Shown: positions 23,967 through 35,303, counted from the first letter of the stretch. The stretch: 64,000 bases of DNA from Chytriomyces cf. hyalinus JEL632 (GCA_025435555.1 JAIWWG010000014.1:475850-539849); one strand, 5' to 3'. The notes: generated by a model not told the origin, from the sequence alone. Program-made: numbers and translations.

Positions 23967-24840
23967 TTGAATATCAGTCTCAAGTGATGGAGCACTGCTT
24001 ACTTCAATAAAGGTTAATTCTCCCTGATTCATCTCTTATTCTCTACTGCAGATAAAGAAGAGTCACGCACCTCACCATTCCACCAACCTCAATACATATG
24101 GGCATGAATTATGACATTGAGTAGGGTAAACGTCCAGTTCATACTATAACAAGGAATGAATACACGAATCCTCGTGTTCTATAAAGGGTGCAGACTTGTA
24201 GATGATGATAGCTTATTCCACTACATGATTTCAACTATTCTTGCTCTGATCAAGCATAAACATGGTTGAAAGTAATTGTTTGGAATTTATATGATTCTGG
24301 CTTAGTTGTCTAGGTTTGCGACCAAAGACCTGCAGGTCACTGGTTCAACCCACACTGCTGCCAACTTCATGTAGCTATCTTCTGATCTTTATAGAGAAAT
24401 AAGCAGAAGAAGAAGAAATAGAAATCAACTTGGAAAAGTATTCTAATACCACTTTTGTATGACTAATCTGACAAGCCAGTCAAGCAATTAATCAATAACC
24501 TTACCCAGTGTGGGGATGTTAATTATAATTGACAAGCCTTAACTGTCAGGCAATCGTATGTGAACCGCTCCTTCCACAAGATCTTTGCAAGCTGTGGTTA
24601 TACTGTCTCTGGTTTTGATCCTGGTGTGGCCTTTAATGTGCCTCGTGCTGAATTTGGTTTTGATCCTACCGAAAACACTGAATAAAGTTGAATGACAGGT
24701 TTTATTTTTCACCACCAACTTGAACACAAAACGCGTTAGGGATAGAAGTAGGTGCCGCCCAGTGCAGTCTCCCAGCAGGACTAGTTAAAAGATTACAGTT
24801 CCCTTGGCGCATTGACACTCCCATATAAAGCCACTAGTGA
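23967..24840. other. Intergenic with one SINE-like stretch
   Basis: AT-rich, about 870 bp between the LINE fragment and the minus-strand hypothetical gene. No protein-coding feature was recognised. The only structured element is the pol III promoter-like stretch at about 24,297-24,420. Confidence 0.4.
24297..24420 (+). repeat. Possible tRNA-derived SINE
   Basis: An A-box-like stretch (tggcttagttgtc, about 24,298) and a B-box (ggttcaaccc, about 24,340) are spaced about as in a tRNA, and an agaagaagaagaaat tail follows. The intervening sequence does not form a good tRNA cloverleaf. One copy only in this window, so the assignment is tentative. Confidence 0.35.
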
Positions 24841-25745
24841 TCATGGATGATCAACATCGTCCTGATTCTCAATTTGGCTGAGCAAACGTGCACTGTACCC
24901 ATTCATACGTGCCGGAAGAGATTCCCTTACTGCTGTGAGCAGCTGGTCGCGTGAGCTGATGTCCTCCTTAACAGATTCAATCCTGGCTTCAAGTACATCA
25001 AACGCGTTTTCCATTGTACGTTTTACTCCCTGCATTGCTTCTTGGATTTGATTTATCTGCACCATAAATCTGCCATTCCCTTCTTGAGCAATACGGCCTG
25101 CACGAATAAGGCTCCTATTGGCAATTGCGTGATTGGTATCTGCAACTGAAAACAGGTGGTAGAAGGAGGCAGGCGGGGCTGCATGGAACCGGCATCTTGG
25201 GAACTTGCATCTCCGGCTAAGACATAGTTTGCCCAGAGCCTCCAGTTGATGTCTGATGATTGGTAATCTGCGCGATGATGTTCCTTCAGCCAAACTACCA
25301 TTGCAAGGTGTTCTGATTGGGCAGCCGCCCCAGATCGATCAGAAACCACAGGATCAAGAAGCCTTCTCTTGACAGTTCTGAACACTCCTTGGTTACTGAC
25401 AGCTCCAGAGTACTGAAAAATCCAAAGCCCATGAGCTCTAGTAGTCATAGCCTGAATCTTGGAGGAGTCCAAACTTGAAACGATGACGTTTCGGTTTGAT
25501 GTGAAACTGCGAATGACTGCAAAATTGTCAACATCAGCAAAGGTCAACCCATCCTTTTGGATAGGCACCCATTCAGCAGACTCTCCATCAATCACAACGG
25601 GGCGTTTGACATGTCCGAGTATTTGTGTCCAAAGCTGCTGGTTGAAGGATTTAACACTATCAGCAGTGATGACAATTTCTTGGCTGGGCTGAGATTGCTG
25701 GGTCTTGAATTCCTTTGGAATGACGTGGAATGTCACTCTGTACAA
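24841..25745 (-). CDS. Hypothetical protein with C-terminal coiled coil
   Basis: Two overlapping minus-strand frames are best joined by an intron ending at the cctgttttcag acceptor near 25,148; the exact donor is unclear. The N-terminal part (from 25,745, MYRVTFHVIPKEF) contains an orderly globular region (PVVIDGESAEWVPIQKDG, FAVIRSFTSNRNVIVSSL) and a Trp-rich stretch (MVVWLKEHHRADYQ, NWRLWANYVL). The C-terminal part (RFMVQINQIQEAMQGVKR onward) is a predicted coiled coil and ends in NQDDVDHP. No family recognised. It lies alone among repeats, so it could be cargo or a domesticated piece of an element. Confidence 0.5.
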
Positions 25746-26940
25746 AGTGGGCTGGTTGCTGGTGGTGTCATTGGGTTCGTTTGGTCGTGATACTTTTGCT
25801 TCTCATGACGCGTTGCTCTGCAATGTTAGCAGATGTTGAGAACCAATCACAGAATCTTTCTGAAGCTACCATTTGGGGAGCTACCACTGTGGAAGAGTCA
25901 GTTTCCATGGATGTAAGAGAGTTGATGTAAATTAAGAGCTAAGACTTGCTCCTTCCAATGCCATATCTGCCTTAAGTACCTTTGTTGTCACCCCTTAATG
26001 TTGGTCGTGGAGGCAAATTAGGGTTACAAGGTGTGCATCGAGTTTGTGCTTGCATTTTCCTGCGTCGAGTTGGATTTCGCAAAAATCCATTTTTGTGGCT
26101 CGCGCACAATATGTAAACAAGACAAGAGTCGAGATTAGGCTTTTTTTTTTTCGGCTGTGCCAGTCCCAAACATGCACAATTGTTCCCGAAAATGTTTTCA
26201 TTTAATGGTACTCTTACGCTCTGAATGGTACCTTGAAGAAGTATGGGAAAGCCAGAAAAGGAAGAAATGTCCGCTATTGCTGTTAGCTCCGAAACAAGGA
26301 TACTGTGAACTAATCGCTTTGATTAGCAGGCGTGGGGAAGTGCGGATTATTGTGGAATGAGAAAATGCCACCATTGCCTGACTGCGCTTCAAGCGGCTGT
26401 GTCGAAAGAACCATGTACTCGAGCGGTGATGCAACATTGCTGTTGGAACGTTGCCGATGGATGCCAGAGTGTTAGTTGCTTCGATGACTACGAGGTTGTG
26501 AGCATGCGACAACATTTGGACAGACACAGACCGAGCCACCGAACTCAAACACTTCTTTCTCTGGCAACTGCGACATGACTGAGCTGAAGCAGCGACGACA
26601 GCAGTGAGTCCGAATGTTGAAGAGGCACCGAAGGGAAAACAAGGCAACTACACAAATCCAGAGTCACTCCTTCCATCACAGCTGAACCATCCCAATTTCG
26701 AAGACAGCATCAAAGTATATCCCGCCTCACAACTCTTTCAGAAAGCAGTGTCAAGCATGTGTCCGCTTGCGAAAGGACATCCGGACACCATCAACCCTCC
26801 CAGCAGAAAGTCACGCATGAAGTTATTGAGTTTTGGTGAAAGAGTGTGCTTTATTCGTCCGAACATGCCGTGTTAAATACTTAAAATAAAGTCCGATAGA
26901 AATGTAATAAGAAAGACCGGTGGCTAATGAACGACAATAA
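25746..26940. other. Intergenic, nothing recognised
   Basis: About 1.2 kb with short overlapping open frames on both strands and no recognisable motif. The right end (about 26,820-26,940) probably belongs to the LTR of the copia element, since it follows its polypurine tract on the minus strand. Confidence 0.4.
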
Positions 26941-27014
26941 AACAATCTCATGAACCACCCAAGTGCCGCCCAACAATCTCATGAACCACCCAAGTGCCGC
27001 CCAACAATCTCATG
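26941..27014. repeat. Short tandem repeat, 31-bp unit
   Basis: Two full units and a partial third (26,941-26,971, 26,972-27,002, 27,003-27,014), each beginning aacaatctcatg and containing accacccaagtgccgcc. They lie inside the presumed copia LTR. Confidence 0.9.
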
Positions 27015-27043
27015 GGCGGTGGCTCTCAGCCGGGGACTTCAAC

Positions 27044-27794
27044 ACTCCCCCTACCCGGCGACGCTGGTCTCCAACCCCATCCCGGTCCTGAATCGTTCGA
27101 ACTCGCTTGGTCCCTTTGCCTTGGTAAGTCCGTCTGCCTTCTGATCTTTTGTTGGGATGAATGCTAACTCTATGTTGTACTCCTTAATAGCCTCTCTGAC
27201 GAACGTAGTCTTGCCAAGCATGTGTCTGGTCCGGTCGTTGACAATGGCATTCTTGCTCGACGCTATGGCTGCCTGATTGTCCTCGTAGATGACGGTCTTG
27301 ATACCCGAAACACCCAGGTCAGTGAGTAACTCCCTTAACCACATTACTTCCTTCACGATATCCACTAACGCATTCACTTCTGCTTCCATCGATAATAGTG
27401 CTACTGTCTTCTGCTTCCGAGATCTCCAGCTCACCAAGTTTCCTCCGACGAAGACTGCATGTCCACTGATTCCGTACGCCCCTTCACTCAGGTGGCTCGC
27501 ATCCACCCAGGCTTCGATCAGGTTTGCTTTCCCTGTCGTATATCTGAGTTCCGTCTTGCTTGTGTTCACCAAGTACCCTGTTAACCGCTTCAGTGCTGTC
27601 CAATGTGCCTCTGTAGCCTTTGATGCAAATCGCCCTAGGTAAGATGTTGCGTATGCCACATCTGGTCTTGTTGACACTGACGCATACATTACAGCTCCTA
27701 ACAGACTTCTGTACTGTTCCATTGTTGACTCTTCATCATCCTCTGGTAGCTTGATCCCTGCTTCCAGTGGCGTCCGGTATTTGGTGTTTTGTAG
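27044..27794 (-). mobile_element. Ty1/copia retrotransposon fragment (end of pol)
   Basis: The minus-strand frame 27,794-27,051 encodes the end of a copia polyprotein: SLLGAVMYASVSTRPDVAYA, the RNase H region (AWVDASHLSEGAYGISGHAV, SRKQKTVALLSMEAEVNALV with catalytic acidic residues, YEDNQAAIASS) and the KADGLTK end. Directly after the stop, the minus strand reads a G-rich polypurine tract (27,056-27,045) followed by TGTTGAAG, the usual copia PPT-LTR border, so an LTR starts at 27,044 and runs leftward. Everything upstream in pol is missing, cut off by the fold-back element. Confidence 0.88.
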
Positions 27795-28222
27795 TGTAGG
27801 TACAAATGGTGGTGGCATGCAGTACGAGGGTTTGTGACTTGAGGACTAGGTGCTACAACGATGATTTTGGTCTAAGAAGATGTTTATTTGCCTTGTGGAA
27901 GCTCTACCATTGATACCCTTTGGAATAGAACATGAAAGAATCACTCATGGGTGGAAAATCGTGGGTATCTCCATGGTTTTCTATTTTTTCATGGTAGAAA
28001 TTATAAAGAACCGAGATGGAAATCCCCTGAACGTCCCCAAAGACTGTTGGGCCTTTACTAATCCAAAAAGTTACGATTTGAATAAGAAACTATCCACAGG
28101 GTATAAATGGTAGAGCTTCCACAAGGCAAATAAACATCTTCTTAGACCAAAATCATCATTGTAGCACCTAGTCCTCAAGTCACAAACCCTCGTACTGCGT
28201 GCCACCACCATTTGTACCGACA
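27795..28222. mobile_element. Fold-back (long-TIR MITE-like) element, intact copy
   Basis: Inverted arms of about 125 bp (27,795-27,920 and 28,098-28,222) are nearly identical and start TGT.GGTACAAATGGTGG; the 175-bp centre has no coding potential. The element interrupts copia pol on its left. No clear target-site duplication was found. The centre contains an uninterrupted form of the LINE target (28,063-28,074, reverse complement gtaactttttgg). Confidence 0.75.
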
Positions 28223-28728
28223 CAACTACACAAGCTATGTACTGGTGTGTTTCTGCCAAATGCTTGGTGTTGCACGTAGTTTGGCTTAGTACTGTTGGTA
28301 TTCTCTAGAGTGATAGAGTCTGACACCTTATGACGACTTGGTGAGGGTGTCATGTGATGGTGTGTTATCGTGGTGGATCGTTTAAGGTCCCAACTTTCTG
28401 TAAATAAAGCTTTATTAGGGTCTTGGTAGTGTGTCTCACAGCTTCTCATCCAGTGACCATAAATAGCCGTGGATGGCACCTGGGTGCTCGTAGGACTTGG
28501 CAGATGTGCCAGAGACCTGTGTGTGTGATTGACGGTGTGTTACCGTCCCCGTGGCTTGTCTATATTTACACGAAGTCGTGTGTATTTCATGTCTTTGTTA
28601 CGTATGGGGTCTGCAGGTGCTCAAACACCTGTTTCCCACATCTTCATGCATTCCAGAGATCTTGAGCTCTCCTTTATGTTGAGTGCATGAGGAGACCACT
28701 GGTCCACCTTGACCAGGATCCGCAACAC
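28206..28728 (+). repeat. Dispersed repeat R1, direct copy
   Basis: Matches 20,838-21,345 in reverse complement. It abuts the fold-back element on the left and LINE copy B on the right (junction near ccgcaaca, 28,728). Confidence 0.75.
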
Positions 28729-29137
28729 TCCGCCCTCTGACATTGACACCTACAACGAAATCTCTGCTGCCGTTGCACTCATCTACACTGAATGCTGCCA
28801 TCTCCAACAGCAAGGCAATGGCTACTGGGCCGAGCCTGATGCACCAGCACGCCCACTGCCACAACGTCAACCGCGCAATCACATAAATCCACCCGGGGGA
28901 GTCTCAAGTGGACAACCTCAGCGAAACCCAGAGCCTGGATAAACACACTCCAAGCCCTAACCGACCACCAGTACTCTATTCTACTTATCGACCATCTGTT
29001 TTTAACACCATTGCACTTTATTTTTGACTTCGTCGAAATTTCTTATGAACTTCTTGAGTGATTTTTGTATTCTCTTAATCTAGCACCTGTGTTACTGCGT
29101 AACTTGATTAAATGAAACTGAAAAGGTAACTTTTAGG
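28729..29137 (+). mobile_element. LINE copy B, 3' end only
   Basis: Colinear with 34,630-35,036 of copy C. It encodes the end of ORF2 (EISAAVALIYTECCHLQQQ to the stop at about 28,942) and the 3' UTR, ending gaaactgaaaaggtaacttttagg. It could be the 3' remnant of the same insertion as copy A. LINE copy C starts immediately after it, head to tail. Confidence 0.85.
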
Positions 29138-29154
29138 AAAAATCTTTCTTGGAA

Positions 29155-31016
29155 ATGTCCTCGGTCATGTCCAACAAACATCCATTTGCGATACTGGAGT
29201 CAAACATAGCAAAACGCATCGGGAAGAAGGCCCGATGTCCGGTTGTGGCATGCGGGTCCAATGCCATGAAGAGCAACAGTGTTGGGGGCGCTGCAAACCA
29301 GTATGGGTTCTCGTACATACAGATCAAGTGCACCACATGCACAAAATGTTGCCGGCTGGATGCGGCGTTGCATGCTGGAGGGTTGACTGCCGCTGAACTC
29401 TTGGCCGAGTGGGATAAGGCGCATGGTAAGCTGGTCCCTGTTGCTGCCACCACAGGTGCCTCAAAGCGCCATCGCCAGAACTCAGAAGCAGACACTGCCA
29501 CTGCAGCCTTTGCCTCCTCCCCCAGTGCTTCCCAGAGTCGTCTGATCCAAAAGACCCTCTCGTTTGCTTCAGCCACCGCTGGCCGCTCTGTGGATCAGCC
29601 ACCAGCAGGCCCAGCAGGCTCAGCAAGCACAGCAACAACTCCAACGACCAACCCCACCACTTCAGATGGCCCCGAAGGACCTCCACAGAGCGCATTCAGC
29701 TTCACAGCACCTGCTCCAGTACTTCAGACTGCCCCTACAGCCACAGGAATGTCGTCATCAGTGATTTCAAATCCATTTCCTCCCCCTGCTGTGCCTGCCA
29801 CGGCTGTCAACTGGCAGCAGTGTGCAGAGGCAGCAGAGGCCACCACAGCTTCTCTTCAGACCCAGCTGCAGTCCCTGATTGCGCTGCTGGCCCAGTTGGT
29901 CAATCAAATGCAACAGGGCTCAGTTGGTGTTGTTCAGTCAGCAAATGTGGTTCAGCCACCAACTGTGGTGCAGCCACTGAGCACAGCAACAGCCCTCTTG
30001 GCTTCCTTCAGTGCTTCAACCGCTCCCACGCTCGCAGCCACCGCTCCCAATGGAGCCCAGTCTATCCACGTGCAGCCCCATGTGCGTAATGCTCGAAAAA
30101 GCGGCCGTGGAGGTCGCACTGGACCTGGAGGGCGCATTGTCCCAGGTGCTGCCCCTGCCCCAACAACAACTGTTTCTATTCCCGTTGCTGTTGAAAACAC
30201 TACCCCACAGGTTGCTGAAGCTGCCTGGTCCACTGTTGCACGTAATGGAGCGCGTCATGCCCCTCCACCATCTCGCGAATCTTGTCAACGTGCACCACAA
30301 ACTCAGCAGCAGTATGACGAAAAAACACACCGCGTGCGTCAAAAGAAGGCATTGCAGATGGCGAAAGCCGTCCCTGAACCGAAAAAGTTTGCTGTGATCC
30401 GTGTAGAACTCCACAGCAGTCGTCAGTTGCGTGGGTGCTCCTTCCGGGACCGGAAACATTTGATCGATGCGTTTGTGGGTCAGATGGGGGTTCGTCACAA
30501 TGTGGCTCTTACCTCCTCTATTGGTAACTCCATCATTGAGCTGTACTGTCCGACTGATGTGGTTTTGGAAGTGGTGCGAGTTCTTAGGGAGCGTGGCCAA
30601 CAAGTCCTGCTTTCTGCCTACAACCCACTCACAATGGACATTGACGGCAACTCCCTTGACCCTACTCAGACGGAAAAAGCTGCCAAGTGCCTCGCATTTC
30701 TGTGCAAAGCTGCACGCACTGTCAATCTCCGTGCTGCCATTCTTGCCGGTGCCCCCCAGCAACTCAAGGAAGCCACGCAGAAAGTGTTTGAAACCATTCG
30801 AGTCTCCCCATCTGACTCCCTTCTTGCACCCCCACGCCCCCCCACCGTAGCGCGTTTGCAAAATTTGCTGTCCCAGACACACTGTCGCTAACTGATTTTG
30901 TGCCTCTTGACCCAGTTCCGGATTCTCCTGAGTTTGTCGATAGTCAAGACGATGGTGCCATGTCAGTGTCCAATCTGGATCTCGGTTCCGCGGCTAACGC
31001 CGCTGACCAAGAATGA
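29155..31016 (+). pseudogene. LINE copy C ORF1 (gag-like RNP protein), frameshifted near its end
   Basis: Open from ATG 29,155 to a stop at 30,891. The N-terminal part has a Cys-patterned segment (ARCPVVACGSNAMKS, KCTTCTKCCRLD) that may bind zinc or nucleic acid; then a long Pro/Ala/Thr/Gln-rich linker, a GRGGRTGPGGR basic-Gly stretch, and a globular C-terminal domain (VRHNVALTSSIGNSIIELYC). Relative to copy A, two extra C in the run near 30,837 shift the frame, so the last ~45 residues (FVDSQDDGAMSVSNLDLGS) are read out of frame; their own stop overlaps the ORF2 start as ATGA at 31,013-31,016. Confidence 0.8.
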
Positions 31017-34000
31017 TCAAAATCGCGTTTTCGTATCTCAAAGGGCTGTCTGGCAAAGTCGAAGAAGTCCTGAGATTCAAGTCTGCGCACTCTGTTGACC
31101 TTTCTTTACTGGTGGAAACGTGGCTCTCTCCAACATCCTCCATTCCTTTCCGACCACATCTATTTAATATCACAAATACAAACATGGAGGTGATCGCGGG
31201 AGGTCGGCGCAATTTTGGCGGCATTTTGGCGTTTTCAACTGCAACTCTCTCCCCCCAATTCCGAGTTATCTATGAAGATCCCTTGGGGTTCTACTGCGCA
31301 ATGCGCATCTCTGACCTTATCTTCATCACTGCCTACATTCCCCCCTCTGCTGACAATCAGGTAATTGGGGACATGCTTCAAAAAGCAGAAACGTTCTCTG
31401 AAGGATTCACGCTGCGCTGTCTTTTGGTTGGCGATCTGAACGCACGGATGACGGATGCTGGCGATTCACTCACAAACCCACGTGGAACGTATTTGCAGCA
31501 TGAACTGCTCAATTCTGGACTTGCGCTCCAAATTCCGGAGTCTGGGAAATGGACATCTTGGTCTGGTGGTGGTTGTGGGATTCCGGATGTTGTACTCTCA
31601 AGCTTCCCGGTCTCTAACCTCACAGTCCATGAAAGCGAGTCACTCGGAGGTTCGGACCATCGGCCGCTGACGTTTTCTGTGCCCCTGGATGTCGACACCG
31701 AGCCCAAGTCTTTTGAGCGCTGGAATGTTCGTCGCCTCACCACTGCAAAGTACCGTCAGCGTTTTGCTGAGGAGCTGGAGCCTACGCAGCAGGAGATCTT
31801 GGATCAACTGGAATTGCTGCGAACGCGCTTGGAAAGCCCTGCTGCGGGGTACATCGCGTGTGTATCACAGTGCGATGCACGCACCGTGGTACCTGCAGCA
31901 GGCGCTGACCCTCCGGGAAGTACTCCCCATGCTCCTCTTGAACTTGTCACTCACACTGCGGATTGCCCCAGAGCCAACACCCATGTGTTTGACGGTCCTG
32001 CTCAGTCTGCTGGTCCATCCCACTCCCATCCACGTTCTGTCGATGCTCCCAATCCATCTACGCAGCAGGACATGTGCCTATGCCTGGAATTGCTGCGAAC
32101 GCGCTTGGAAAGCCCTGCTGTGGGGTACGTCGCGGGTGTATCACAGTGCGATGCACACACCGCGGTACCTGCAGTAGGCACTCCCCTCCCTGGAAGTACT
32201 TCTGGCTCATCGCTCTTGAACAATACTCACACCCCAAACCGTGCTAGAACTCAAGAGCTGATCAACGAGGCCTGGGAACACTTTCTGTCATGGGTCCGAA
32301 ATGCTGCGTCAAAGTCCATTGGTGTCCTCCAAGTCTCTGACCACTTGCCATCCGAGTTCTGGACTGATGAGCTCGAACAAAGTCGGGACAACGTGCAGCA
32401 AGAACTTGCGAACATGCAGCAGGAAATCGAGCGTGGCCAGTTGTCTCGTCTTGAAATCAAACACCTTGCTGCCGAATTGACCAACACTCAGCGTGCTTAC
32501 CGTGCAGATCTGACCATGCGCAAATGTGTGCTCTTTAAAGATGCTATCGATAAGCTCACGGTCCCACAAAACATGTCCTCGTTCATGCGCATGGTAAAAG
32601 GAGCCAAGTCGCGAAAAGACCGCACTGTTTGCAAACTGGACCCGGCGAAAATCAATGAACACGCGGCTCATTTTCGAACTACTTTCGGTGCACCTCCAAC
32701 TGGACATCCCCAACCTGGACCCCCTGCGCTTGAGGAAATTCAGTCGCATTCAACTTCCGAAGTCTTCAACCTGGATGCAATCAAGTCTGCGATTGCTGGA
32801 CTCCCACTTGGAAAGGCTACTGGATCCGATGGAATTCCTGCTGAACTCATTAAAGCCGGTGGCGATCTCATGGCTGACGTTCTCGGTGTGTTTCTGCCCA
32901 TGGTCCACGCTGCTGCAACCATTCCATCTGATTGGAGGAAGGCGCTCATTGTGCCGGTCTTCAAGAAGAAGGGATCTGATCAGGACATTGCGAATTACCG
33001 GCCCATTGCGTTGACGTGTACAATCCGGCGACTCTACGAGCGGCTGCTTGTTCCTGAACTTGGACCTGTGATGCAACAACTCGACGATTTCCAAGGTGGC
33101 TTCAGACCCGGGCGGTCCTCACTTGATCAAGCCATGGTTCTGCACGAAACTCTGAACACCAACGAACATGCATCCACCATTCTGCTGGACATCAAAGCGG
33201 CATATGACGAAGTTGATTGACGGGTTCTTTGGGAAATGCTCACCCAAGTCTTTGGCCTGGACGCATTCATGCTGGCGCGGCTCCAGGATCTTTTCGATCA
33301 CAACTCGTGCTGTCTGGTGGTGGCTGGCGTGACTAGTGATCCAATTGCCAACGAACAAGGTCTTCTGCAGGGTGCTACTCTGTCCCCGATTCTGTTCAAC
33401 TGTCACATCCATGGTCTCTCAATTCGGCTACGTGCTCCTGGAATCCCGCGAATTCGAATCAACGGTATCCAGCTCAACAACCTCCTGTTTGCAGACGATA
33501 CCTCTCTGGTGGCTGTGAACCAACACGATCTTGCAGTCCTGCTCCGAACGTGTGAGGAATGGTCAAACACTGTTGGAATTCGGTTCTCGCCATCAAAGTG
33601 CATCTACCTCGGTCCTGCTCCAGCACTGCGTGATGTGCCTCTCAAGCTCTACAACGTGGACCTCCCGTCTCAGCAATGTGCTCCCTACCTCGGTATCCCT
33701 TTTGGTCAACACGGAATCAACTGGGCCCTACTGGCGAAAGAACGAACATCAAAAGCGCGTGGTGTCATTGTGGCGCTGGCATCAGTTGGTATGATGAATG
33801 CAATGGGCTGGGCTCCTGCAGCATCTGTTACTATCTGCAGGAGTTTCATTCGACCGGTCCTCGAGTATGGCATTGCTCTCAAGCTCCCATCCGCGTCCAC
33901 GCTCAAGTTGTAGGAGTCGGTCCAACGCCTTGCGCTACGGATTCTCACCTCAACACCCCGCAACACATCCGCTGCCGCACTCCACAAGCTGCTGCAAGTC

Positions 34001-34841
34001 AAACCGTTCAAACACCGTGCTACGGAGCTCAATCTCATGTGGTCCTCGCGCTTGCATAACTTGACTGATCGCTCCATTCCGGCTGTTCGTTTCTGGCGCG
34101 GCGCTCTGCTTGGCGCCGATAAACCATTTCAGGAATGTCTTCCCCGTCTTGCTTGCTCCAACCCACTTGTGACTCATGTGGATGCTAAATGGATTGATTT
34201 TCGACAGCAACCACTGGCTCGTCCACCCCCAGCCGAAGTCCCCTTCCGGTCCCCTCCAAAGCCAAAACAAGCGTTGTCTGACAATGCTCGCAAGAAACTG
34301 CGCAAGGAATCCATCGTCAACATGGACAACAACCCAGACACCATTGCTGGCGCAATCCAAGTCGAAATCAAAGACCCAGTCCGGCCATACCTGACTACCT
34401 GCAAGGGAATCAATCGACCGCAAGACACGCAACACCATCCTTCGCTGGACTCTTGGTGCTGTTACCCGACATGAACCATGCCTCAAGTGCAACAACGTTC
34501 TGACCCGATCCCATGCTGCTGACTGTTCTGGTGCCACTGCTCTCCTGCGCATCAACTGGGACACGCTTGCACCTCCTGCCGGCCGAATGACCTGGCTTGA
34601 TATGATCCTAAATGAAGTCCGGAATACACCGCCCTCCGAAATCGACACGTACACCGAAGTCTCTTCTGCCGTAGCTCTCATCTACACTGAATGCCGCCAT
34701 CTCCAACAGCAAGCCAATGGCTACTGGGCCGAGCCTGATGCACCAGCATGCCCACTGCCACAACGCCAACCTCGCAATCGCATAAACCCACCTGGGGGAG
34801 TCTCACGAGGACGACCTCGCCGAAACCCGGAGCCCGGATAA
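31013..34841 (+). pseudogene. LINE copy C ORF2: APE endonuclease, reverse transcriptase, CCHC end
   Basis: Order: APE-like endonuclease (SLLVETWLSP; LLVGDLNARMTDAG; GGSDHRPLTF), a linker with an internal duplication (31,809-31,923 and 32,085-32,202), reverse transcriptase (KATGSDGIPAELIKAGG; VPVFKKKGSDQDIANYRPI; GGFRPGRSSLDQA; LLQGATLSPILFN; NNLLFADDTSLVA with the catalytic DD), and near the end a Cys-His motif C-x2-C-x7-H-x4-C (CLKCNNVLTRSHAADC). Disruptions: TGA at 33,218-33,220 where the domain expects Trp; TAG at 33,911-33,913; and a one-base shift at about 34,415-34,425. No RNase H domain was recognised. If intact it would nick target DNA and prime reverse transcription there. Confidence 0.88.
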
Positions 34842-35036
34842 CCAATCGCCAAGCTCTAACTGACCATACGTATTGTATTACTTTTACCGACCATCTGTTT
34901 TGTTAACATCTCCACGCTTTACTTCATTTTTTTGGAGTTTTCTGAACTTTTTTTGAGTGATTTTTGCTATCTTTCGCCGCCGCACTTGTGTTACTGAGTA
35001 ACTTGAATAAAAGAAACTGAAAACGTAACTTTTAGG

Positions 35037-35303
35037 ATTGGTAAAGGCCCAACAGTCCTGGGGACGTTTGGGGGTTTTCCATTTCGGTTCTTCATAATTT
35101 CTACTGTGAAAAAATAGAAAACCATGGAGATACCCACGATTTTCCACCCATGAGTGATTCTTTCATGTTCTATTCCAAAGGGTATCAATGGTAGAGCTTC
35201 CACAAGGCAAATAAACATCTTCTTAGACCAAAATCATCGTTGTAGCACCTAGTCCTCAAGTCACAAACCCTCATACAGCATGCCACCACTATTTGTACCG
35301 ACA
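35037..35303. repeat. Fold-back element, outer copy: right half
   Basis: Continues the fold-back sequence directly after the LINE (attggtaaaggccc) and ends with the inverted arm at 35,177-35,303 (…tttgtaccgaca). Matches 27,795-28,062 in reverse complement. Confidence 0.75.

Larger units (their letters stand above)
29126..35036 (+). mobile_element. LINE (APE-type non-LTR retrotransposon), copy C, nearly complete
   Basis: About 5.9 kb with ORF1, ORF2 and a short 3' UTR (…aagaaactgaaaac). It is bounded on both sides by the 12-mer gtaacttttagg (29,126-29,137 and 35,025-35,036), which fits a target-site duplication. Only 17 bp separate the left 12-mer from the ORF1 ATG, so the 5' UTR is either tiny or truncated. 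Both ORFs are disabled, by a frameshift in ORF1 and by two stops and a frameshift in ORF2. No poly-A tail. Confidence 0.88.

Noticed and set aside
26941-27014. Repeat array considered as CRISPR-like
   Set aside because: Only 2.4 direct units without spacers, in a eukaryotic LTR context.
29155-31016. LINE ORF1 considered as a host gene
   Set aside because: Second copy at 22,096-23,070, followed in both cases by endonuclease/RT, shows that it belongs to the retrotransposon.
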